DNA from: Flavobacteriia bacterium
Lineage (GTDB): Bacteria > Bacteroidota > Bacteroidia > Flavobacteriales_D > Crocinitomicaceae
NCBI GenBank assembly: GCA_947462925.1
Contig: CANHQP010000042.1
Location: 1 to 33,237 of the forward strand
Length of the DNA: 33,237 nt
Direction of reading: 5' to 3'
The translations under genes were made by a program, and so were the position numbers. How positions within the stretch are numbered: position 1 is the first letter of the stretch; each line of letters opens with the position of its first letter. Below, piece by piece: positions 28,801-33,237 of the stretch. Below the pieces are notes generated by a model, which saw only the letters and a list, made by a program, of their open reading frames with translations, was not told the origin of the DNA and did no database searches.

Positions 28801-29327
28801 TCAAGTTTTTGCTCTAGTTCTTTTTGAGATTTACGAAAATCAAATTCTTGTTTTTCGATCTTTTCTTGAATCAATTCCAATTGTCGTTTCAAGATTTTTT
28901 CTTCTTCCCCACTTGGCAGGTAAGCTTCTTGAAATAACGCAATTTGTGGAATTTCTGTGCTGTAATATTTTGCAAAAAACGCACTGAAAGTATGTAAACA
29001 TTTCAAAGAAACTACCGCCGTGTCAGCATTGATTTTGGTGCCATGCACAGCATCATTTCCAATTTTACGAATAATATTGATTTCTCTAAAAATGCGTTCA
29101 CCCACCAAGGTTTTAAATTCAAAACTGTGGATCAACGTAGATAGGGTTGTATCGTACGGTTTTACAAGTGTTGAATCATTTTCATATAACCAATGCACCA
29201 TTTTCTCCAACGCCATGCGAGCTGACATCGCCGAATAATTAGGAATTTTCAAAGTATTTTCTTCCGCCAATATACAAACATCAAAAATATCTGGCCATTC
29301 AGATTGAAGAAAATGGAAATTTGTCAT
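25896..29327 (-). CDS. hsdR: Type I restriction enzyme R subunit, EcoEI-like, with DUF4145 N-terminus
   Basis: HsdR is the motor and nuclease of type I restriction: it translocates DNA with ATP and cuts at a distance from the site. The 1143 residues show a DUF4145-like N-terminus (about 20-120), a coiled coil (about 140-200), and the nuclease core Asp261 ... Glu276-Ala-Lys278 (VDYVLW, AVIEAKK). The helicase motor has Walker A MATGSGKT (396-403), DEAH (496-499), GLTATP (519-524) and a motif VI IGRGTRLRPD. An EcoEI_R-type C-terminal domain follows. All catalytic residues are present. HsdR works only with HsdM2-HsdS, but no hsdM lies in this window and hsdS is truncated. The N-terminal DUF4145 fusion is common in this subfamily. 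Confidence 0.95.
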   Translation of the reverse strand: MTNFHFLQSEWPDIFDVCILAEENTLKIPNYSAMSARMALEKMVHWLYENDSTLVKPYDTTLSTLIHSFEFKTLVGERIFREINIIRKIGNDAVHGTKINADTAVVSLKCLHTFSAFFAKYYSTEIPQIALFQEAYLPSGEEEKILKRQLELIQEKIEKQEFDFRKSQKELEQKLEYSEVERQKLTEQQAVFTNRREDRQKTSDLEISIPHSLSEQETRSTYIDLYLKEASWNQLQKGRDIEFEVKGMPKSTNPTGIGYVDYVLWGDNGLPLAVIEAKKTLIGIEKGRQQAVLYADCLEKTYNQRPIIFYTNGYETALWDDTFYAPREVQGFYTKDELQLLIDRRKSRTDLRNYKINADIAGRPYQIEAVQRVAEHFAGNRGEKLIGLNRRSLLVMATGSGKTRTAASIIDMLTKCNWAKRILFLADRNALVSQAKNSISSLLPNLSSIDLTKEKEDNGTRMVFSTYPTIMNKIDGMRKNDERFYGVGHFDVIFIDEAHRSVYQKYKAIFDYFDTLVIGLTATPKKEVDKNTYELFGIEDDDPTFAYELNQAVKDEYLVPAKIFSCELKFMREGVKYKDLSAKEKLEYEEKFGDPTKEIAPDEISNTALNNWLFNDDTIDKALDYLMTNGIKVEGGDKVGKTIIFAKSHEHALFIEKRFNKNYPEYLGHFLRVIDNYESKAQDLLEKFVNDKVQLEPQIAVSVDMMDTGVDAPSVVNLVFFKPVKSVSKFWQMIGRGTRLRPDLFGPGDHKTHFLIFDFCQNFEYFDEFPDGDTSSVLKSISQKIFELKLDIAQTIEQASSKSEADDELRLFYLATLHLSIADLDRSRFVVRKEMRFVDKYAAFSKWEVLSKSDCLEIKQHLAHLPVAENSDESAKRFDYLILTIEWCMLEKLDDLGYCNQVVGIATGLSKKKNIPLVEKQMPLIEKVLQENFWINRDLNQMENLRVALRDLVKFLDKVEKRSYYTSFEDDFDIKKFSERDLFQGYKLTQGYKDRVEKYIRDHKDHLVIHKLKNNVPITAAEVTILENILFDSEICGTREDFKENYGDQPLGTFIRTILGMEIQAANEAFSEFLNTGNLSANQIKFVQNIIQYLTKNGVIEKGMFFEPPFTEQHQDGIIGIFDDAQSTKIFKIVDQLNANALG

Positions 29328-29485
29328 GTTAGTTTCGGAAGTGATGCGCGTTAAAAAATACTTTAGTTCTTGATTCTAAGCATAAAGCTAAACAATTTTG
29401 TTTCTTTAGCAAATTTCAGGAAGTATTTTGAACGAGTTATTGGTTTTTTGTTTGATTTATGATGTCAAGTAATAAATATGAAAAC

Positions 29486-29860
29486 TTATTCTATTTTCGA
29501 TATTTGCAAACCAAAAGTAGTTCGATTTAGATGAACTAGCAATCGCTTAAATGGCTCCAATTTCATTTGATTTCCAGTTTTGAAATTAGAGATAACATCA
29601 TTTTCAATAAAATTTCCAACCAGATGAAGCCTCACTGCAGAAAACTTTTTTCCCAAAGGTTTAGTAAACATTGAATCATCCAGTTCAAAAGAGTACTCAT
29701 CATCCCTAAATTTTTCCTGAGAGGTCATCATAACTGCAACAAATCCATCTTCAATCTCATTGATTTCATCATTTGATAAAACAATAACAGGATGTTCTTC
29801 AAGTCGTCCATCAGAAGGAAGTCTGAATTGAACTTCAACGACATTTCTTTGATAAATCAT
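29486..29860 (-). CDS. MazF/PemK-like toxin-family protein
   Basis: The 124 residues fit the small beta-barrel of MazF/PemK mRNA interferases. An opening strand (RNVVEVQFRL) is followed by EHPVIVLSNDEIN (compare the RPVVVLSND of the family), VAVMMTSQ, and a late SAVRLHLVGNF in the place of the (S)xVR...D region. The usual arginine before P-V-I is replaced by histidine, so activity is uncertain. It starts 3 bp after the gene at 29864-30340, which takes the place an antitoxin would have. Both sit between the specificity and restriction subunit genes of a type I system. The 158-bp gap to hsdR (29328-29485) shows no gene. Confidence 0.72.
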   Translation of the reverse strand: MIYQRNVVEVQFRLPSDGRLEEHPVIVLSNDEINEIEDGFVAVMMTSQEKFRDDEYSFELDDSMFTKPLGKKFSAVRLHLVGNFIENDVISNFKTGNQMKLEPFKRLLVHLNRTTFGLQISKIE

Positions 29861-29863
29861 TTG

Positions 29864-30340
29864 CTATAAGGCACGTGAAAGATTTGAGTTTGACTTTTCA
29901 GCCAACGCCATGAAAAGATCATCTTTCATCGGTGTCTTTTTTTTGTTGCTAAAAATCAAATCCTTCAATTCTACTTCGATCAAGTAAGAATTATTCAAGG
30001 TATTTTTAACTTCTTGCTTCAACAGTTCACTATCGAAATAATTGATTTTTTCAAACCATTCGTCTGCTAAAGTTAATAAACGAATGATTTTTTTGGTGTT
30101 TTCAAAATCAGATTCAAGATTTTCCAAAGAAATCTCTTTCTCCATCATTTTTTTGTGGATTCCTTCTAATTCGAGGTTCAAAGACGCAAAATCTTTGATA
30201 AAACGCGCTCTAAATTTTCCGGTAATGTAGCTGGCAAAACGAAACTTTCTGAAAAAATTTAAGATCACACCCTGAGGAACAGACTTAACCGTTTCATTGT
30301 GTGCAATACTGAAATAATCGATATAAAGTGATGCTTGCAT
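29864..30340 (-). CDS. Protein of unknown family, possible antitoxin partner of the MazF-like gene
   Basis: The 158 residues are largely helical and charged. An N-terminal part (MQASLYIDYFSIAHNETVK) is followed by a basic stretch (FRKFRFASYITGKFRARF), a coiled-coil-like centre (LELEGIHKKMMEKEISLENLESDFENTKK) and a flexible basic tail (SNKKKTPMKDDLFMALAEKSNSN). No AbrB, ribbon-helix-helix or other classic antitoxin domain is evident. Its stop is 3 bp from the MazF-like start, so the two are surely co-transcribed. An antitoxin role is inferred from position only. It could instead regulate the neighbouring restriction genes. Confidence 0.65.
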   Translation of the reverse strand: MQASLYIDYFSIAHNETVKSVPQGVILNFFRKFRFASYITGKFRARFIKDFASLNLELEGIHKKMMEKEISLENLESDFENTKKIIRLLTLADEWFEKINYFDSELLKQEVKNTLNNSYLIEVELKDLIFSNKKKTPMKDDLFMALAEKSNSNLSRAL

Positions 30341-30441
30341 AAATTCTCTCTTAACTTTCTAAGTCAAAATCAATATCAAAAATACATTTAATTAATAAAG
30401 TTACAATTTTTTAATTCAAAAATCAAATAAATTATTTCGAA

Positions 30442-31029
30442 TTAATGCGTCCGAAACTCATTGTGCATCGTGCCCAACATCCCCGCCAACGTCACTTCCA
30501 TCCAATACAATTCATAATCACAAGTGATGGGAATGATGTTGATGCGGAAATTTTCGCGCATTATTTCTTGGCGATGAAAGAAAATTAATTTTTCTCGGTC
30601 TTCTGAGTGATTTGTTGCTTTTTTCTCGATAAAATACGCCAAACTTGCAGAAAAATGCGTGTTGCCATAAAAATGCTGCTTGATGCGCGAAAATACATTT
30701 CTTGAAATACCGACATAGACTGGTTGGCCATTTTCGGAAAACACATACATACCTTGAAAAGGTTCTTTTGGGTTCCAGGAACTTTCACCGTTGTAAGGAA
30801 CCAAACACTTTTCGATGGTTTCTACAAAATCTGCTTTTCTAAAAACCGTATCCAACTCCAATTTCTCAACTCCGTTATTCTTTTCTTTGTTGGATGCGTG
30901 ACGCATGACTTTTTTTATTTCAAATAAATCAGAAATGGAAATTGAGTTGGAAAGTTTAGCAAGCAATTCTTTTTCTAAATTACTGGCTATTTCAACCAAT
31001 TTGTAATGGGGCGTTTTGTGTTTTTCCAT
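30442..31029 (-). CDS. GIY-YIG nuclease-family protein
   Basis: The 195 residues have an N-terminal helical part (about 1-85) and then a GIY-YIG domain: GMYVFSENGQPVYVGISRNVFSRIKQH, where GMY and VYVG replace GIY and YIG, with the arginine of SRIKQH in place. A candidate metal-binding Glu lies further on (YWMEVTLAG). The domain is used by nicking or double-strand nucleases in repair, homing and restriction. It starts 2 bp after the preceding gene and sits between hsdS and hsdR, so a defence or accessory nuclease role is likely, although no target can be named. Confidence 0.82.
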   Translation of the reverse strand: MEKHKTPHYKLVEIASNLEKELLAKLSNSISISDLFEIKKVMRHASNKEKNNGVEKLELDTVFRKADFVETIEKCLVPYNGESSWNPKEPFQGMYVFSENGQPVYVGISRNVFSRIKQHFYGNTHFSASLAYFIEKKATNHSEDREKLIFFHRQEIMRENFRINIIPITCDYELYWMEVTLAGMLGTMHNEFRTH

Positions 31030-31031
31030 GG

Positions 31032-32408
31032 TTAGTTTTTACCAAATTTATGAACAGCTCTAATGAAATGATAAATCTGCAAAGCATTGAATAATCTAAT
31101 AATTACTGATAAAGTCAACGAGGTGCCTGTCCAATATTCGGGAGTTTTAAAAATTGGAATAATCATGGAAACATATTGCGCCAAACCATCTTCAAAACCT
31201 CGTGAGCAACTAACTGCATTATAATGATGAAACACATCTTCTCGCCACCAAATCACACAACACAAAATAAGTTGTACACCTAAAAGCCAGCCAATTGGTC
31301 TTAGATAATCTTGTCCAAAATTGCTAAACAATCGATCTATTCGCAATAAAAAGCGATTCGTTCGTGACTCCGTTTTGTCTATTTTTACACGTTTCCAATA
31401 ACTATCAAGTTCATTGCGTTGAAATTTTAATTTATCAATTTGATTATTGCTATCGATCGAAGCTTTTTTTAATTGACGGTAAACTTCTGTTTTTGAGCGT
31501 AGAATTTCAATAATAGAACTATTTGCTTTTTTTTCTAAAATTGATTTTACCTCATTGTTTTTTGACCAAATTATATTTGAAAATTTCGTTTCAGCTAAAT
31601 ATGACCAATCAAAAAATAATTTGGCATCCAAAAAAGAAACATTATTAAATTGCAAGCCAGAGAGATTAGACTCAATAGCCAGAACTTCAGATTTAAAGAC
31701 TACATTTTGAAATTGAAAATCATTTTTTCTCAAAATTGAATTTGATAAATCCAAATTATTAATAGATGCAAACTTAACTAGCACTGAATTTTCAAAAGAA
31801 TTGTTTCTCAACGATAAAAATTCAATATTAACTTTTGTTTGATCTTCAAAATTTCCTTCAATTTTTAGACTCTCGTTGTATTTTATTTGATCCAAAAATA
31901 TCTTTTCGAAATGACCTCCACAAATTGTAATAACTTTTGGATTTAATCCATGAAAATTTAACTTTTTACAGGCGATATTATTTAATTCAATTTTTGTTCT
32001 ATTATCATGATTAAATCTACCAAATTCTAGCTCATTAAATTTTCCTCCACTTATTATTAAATTATCACTAAAATGATCACCAAATTTAATCTCTGAATTT
32101 GTTTTACAGTTTTCAAATTCTAATTGCTTTAGTCTAATAATTTCAATTTTTGCATTAAAAACACAATTCGTAAATTTTACAAAAAGATTATTTGATTCAA
32201 ATAAAGTTCTTGTTGAAATCGAATCTTCAAAAAAGCATGAATTAAAAATCATTTTTCCACTATATGACCTCAATTCAAAGCTGTTTTGAAATGTGCATTG
32301 GTTAAATGTTTTGTTTACAGAACCTGTTGAATTGTATGTGCTTATACCTTCAGTAAAGGTTATTTCTTCAAAAAGATCTCTATCAATTAGTACTTTACTT
32401 AATTTCAT
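31032..32408 (-). CDS. Pentapeptide-repeat-like protein with C-terminal membrane segments
   Basis: The first ~290 of 458 residues form short repeated units in which Phe, Leu or Ile recurs at fixed spacing with N/S/C neighbours: FNQCTFQNSFELRSYSGK, FVKFTNCVFNAKIE, LDLSNSILRKNDFQFQNVVF, LSGLQFNNVSFLDAKLF. This is the pattern of a right-handed beta-helix of the pentapeptide type. A charged helical part (about 295-360) leads into a hydrophobic segment (IGWLLGVQLILCCVIWW) and a second, shorter one near the end (LTLSVIIRLFNALQIYHFIRAV). The helix would therefore face the cytoplasm from an inner-membrane anchor. It lies 12 bp after the hsdS stop. Proteins of this build occur in defence islands, but its function is unknown. 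Confidence 0.75.
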   Translation of the reverse strand: MKLSKVLIDRDLFEEITFTEGISTYNSTGSVNKTFNQCTFQNSFELRSYSGKMIFNSCFFEDSISTRTLFESNNLFVKFTNCVFNAKIEIIRLKQLEFENCKTNSEIKFGDHFSDNLIISGGKFNELEFGRFNHDNRTKIELNNIACKKLNFHGLNPKVITICGGHFEKIFLDQIKYNESLKIEGNFEDQTKVNIEFLSLRNNSFENSVLVKFASINNLDLSNSILRKNDFQFQNVVFKSEVLAIESNLSGLQFNNVSFLDAKLFFDWSYLAETKFSNIIWSKNNEVKSILEKKANSSIIEILRSKTEVYRQLKKASIDSNNQIDKLKFQRNELDSYWKRVKIDKTESRTNRFLLRIDRLFSNFGQDYLRPIGWLLGVQLILCCVIWWREDVFHHYNAVSCSRGFEDGLAQYVSMIIPIFKTPEYWTGTSLTLSVIIRLFNALQIYHFIRAVHKFGKN

Positions 32409-32420
32409 AGCCCTAAACTT

Positions 32421-32990
32421 TTACCCAAAACTCTCCCCCAACAACCCCAAAAACAACCCTTCACTCTTCTCCAAATTCTGCTGCACCAAAATCTTCTGCG
32501 CTTCAATCAATTTGATCTGTTCAGCAAATTGATTTTGTAATTCGATTGGGGGATAAGGGACTGGAAATTCACGCATTGATTTTAGTGAAATATTCTTGAT
32601 TGTGCTACCTGTTGCATTACCACCTGCATATTTAATAAAGTATGGATTATCTATCAGATGGTATAAAAATATTTTATTCACTAGACCATCCTTTAAAGTA
32701 AAGTAACACGCGCTTTTACCTAATATGATTTTTTCTCCACCATAAAATGCAATTTTTCCTATAGTTCCATTAATTGAAACTAACATAGTATTTTCATTTA
32801 ACTCTTTTTTATATTTTTGAAATTCGGAGAATGAAACACGTTTAGTTTTTGCATCTAAATAGATTTTACCTGAATGAAGATTATTTCCATTTACGAAGTA
32901 ATAATCGCCATCGTCACTATATTCTGGTGTTCCATGTATGCCATCACCACTTTTAAAGTGGTCATTACGATGATAAAACCAAAAAGACAT
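32421..32990 (-). CDS. hsdS: Type I restriction specificity subunit, 5'-truncated (single TRD)
   Basis: HsdS recognises the DNA target. The 189 residues hold one target-recognition domain (DGIHGTPEYSDDGDYYFVNGNNL, then MLVSINGTIGKIAFYGGEKIILGKSACYF) and a complete C-terminal half (NISLKSMREFPVPYPPIELQNQFAEQIKLIEAQK), whose helix is the HsdM contact. A full HsdS has two such halves, about 400 residues. Even for a half-size form, the usual ~25 residues before GDGxHGTP (a W/L-rich first strand) are missing and replaced by MSFWFYHRNDHFKS, which does not look like the family. The start lies 3 bp from a hairpin that probably ended the neighbouring gene. I read this as the surviving 3' end of hsdS after a deletion that also removed hsdM. 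Confidence 0.8.
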   Translation of the reverse strand: MSFWFYHRNDHFKSGDGIHGTPEYSDDGDYYFVNGNNLHSGKIYLDAKTKRVSFSEFQKYKKELNENTMLVSINGTIGKIAFYGGEKIILGKSACYFTLKDGLVNKIFLYHLIDNPYFIKYAGGNATGSTIKNISLKSMREFPVPYPPIELQNQFAEQIKLIEAQKILVQQNLEKSEGLFLGLLGESFG

Positions 32991-32992
32991 TG

Positions 32993-33044
32993 AAACTCCT
33001 CAATTTTCCAGATTTTAAATTTGATAGATTGAGGAGTTTTTTTT
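32993..33044. terminator. Hairpin between the PepSY-like gene and the hsdS fragment
   Basis: AAACTCCTCAAT (32993-33004) and ATTGAGGAGTTT (33028-33039) form a perfect 12-bp stem with a 23-base loop. The T-run (33037-33044) is on the plus-strand side. On the minus strand, where the PepSY-like gene would need it, only three T follow before the hsdS ATG. It fits a bidirectional terminator that lost one T-tract. Confidence 0.6.
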
Positions 33045-33093
33045 ATTGATTCTTGCTAATAATTATCATTCATTTTACTTCGATTTACAGAAA

Positions 33094-33237
33094 TTATTTA
33101 ATCAAATTTCCATTCAAATCAAAAATCAAATCTTTCCCTTTGATTTCTACTTCGTATTTTGAAATACCTTTATCATCTGTAATTTTTGCTGTTTCCTGAA
33201 TCTTTGCTCCACTGTAGTTTTTTGAGATGTAATCTAA
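33094..33237 (-). CDS. PepSY-like (BLIP-type) protein, C-terminal fragment at the window edge
   Basis: The minus-strand frame open to the right edge gives 47 residues and a TAA at 33096-33094: LDYISKNYSGAKIQETAKITD, then DKGISKYEVEIKGKDLIFDLNGNLIK. The pattern I-x-x-x-Y-x(n)-D-x-x-G-x-x-x-YEVEI-x-G-x-x-L-x-FD-x-x-G is typical of the putative PepSY-like domain of secreted Bacteroidota proteins. The N-terminus and signal peptide would lie outside the window. Its hairpin at 32993-33039 probably ends the transcript. Confidence 0.7.
   Translation of the reverse strand, partial: LDYISKNYSGAKIQETAKITDDKGISKYEVEIKGKDLIFDLNGNLIK

Noticed and set aside
29328..29485. A small gene between the MazF-like gene and hsdR
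   Set aside because: No open frame of useful length with a plausible start was found in these 158 bases.
32421..32990. Phase-variable hsdS inversion cassette
   Set aside because: No second hsdS half, inverted partner repeat or site-specific recombinase gene is visible in the window, so only a deletion or possible inversion scar is proposed.

Overview
The window looks like a chromosomal segment of a Bacteroidota bacterium, probably of the Flavobacteriales. The DNA is AT-rich. Two secreted proteins end in the type IX secretion (T9SS, Por) sorting domain (IYPNP...). There is a TonB-dependent receptor with a carboxypeptidase-regulatory-like N-terminus. Several promoters fit the Bacteroidota -33 TTG / -7 TAnnTTTG pattern. 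No rRNA, tRNA or CRISPR array was seen. Most genes lie on the minus strand.

Layout. 1-170: the tail of an IS1595-type (ISXO2-like) transposase runs in from the left. 171-9540: two paralogous Fic/DUF4172 genes (171-1280 and 8320-9432) flank a TonB-dependent receptor, two secreted PF00756-type esterases, a dihydroflavonol-reductase-like enzyme and a small lipoprotein. 9540-12650: rpsO and pnp in the classic order, each with its own terminator, embedded in an unusual 7-bp-period repeat (AGACNNT / ANNGTCT) at three places. 12780-14794: an overlapping plus-strand operon of an exported YidD-like protein and two secreted/membrane proteins of unknown function. 14796-21718: an exported protein of unknown function, a DUF58 protein, a 1028-residue T9SS cargo protein with five tandem Ig-like repeats, and a small GldL-like membrane protein. 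21897-25869: an exported catalase-peroxidase, an exported protein broken by one in-frame stop right after its signal peptide, and a membrane-anchored protein. 25896-33237: a type I restriction island holding hsdR, a MazF/PemK-like toxin with a partner of unknown family, a GIY-YIG protein, a pentapeptide-like membrane protein and a 5'-truncated hsdS, but no hsdM. It ends against the 3' end of a PepSY-like gene.

The strongest candidate for something undescribed is the control region of the two Fic genes. Each has four copies of a 10-bp site with nearly identical spacing (34-20-34 and 34-19-34 bp). Sites 1 and 3 each have an inverted partner 15 bp away. The sites lie in the same register on a -33/-7 promoter and over the start codon. 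The two operators keep the same geometry but differ in a 3-bp core (ATTC-GTT-GCA against ATTC-TCC-GCA). Each Fic protein ends in a predicted winged helix. This suggests paralogous autoregulators that have separated their DNA specificities.

Other points of note are the heptad repeat around rpsO-pnp, the exported YidD-like operon, the single-base nonsense mutation at 25282-25284, the probable hsdM/hsdS deletion junction near 32990, and a terminator hidden inside the coding end of a convergent gene.
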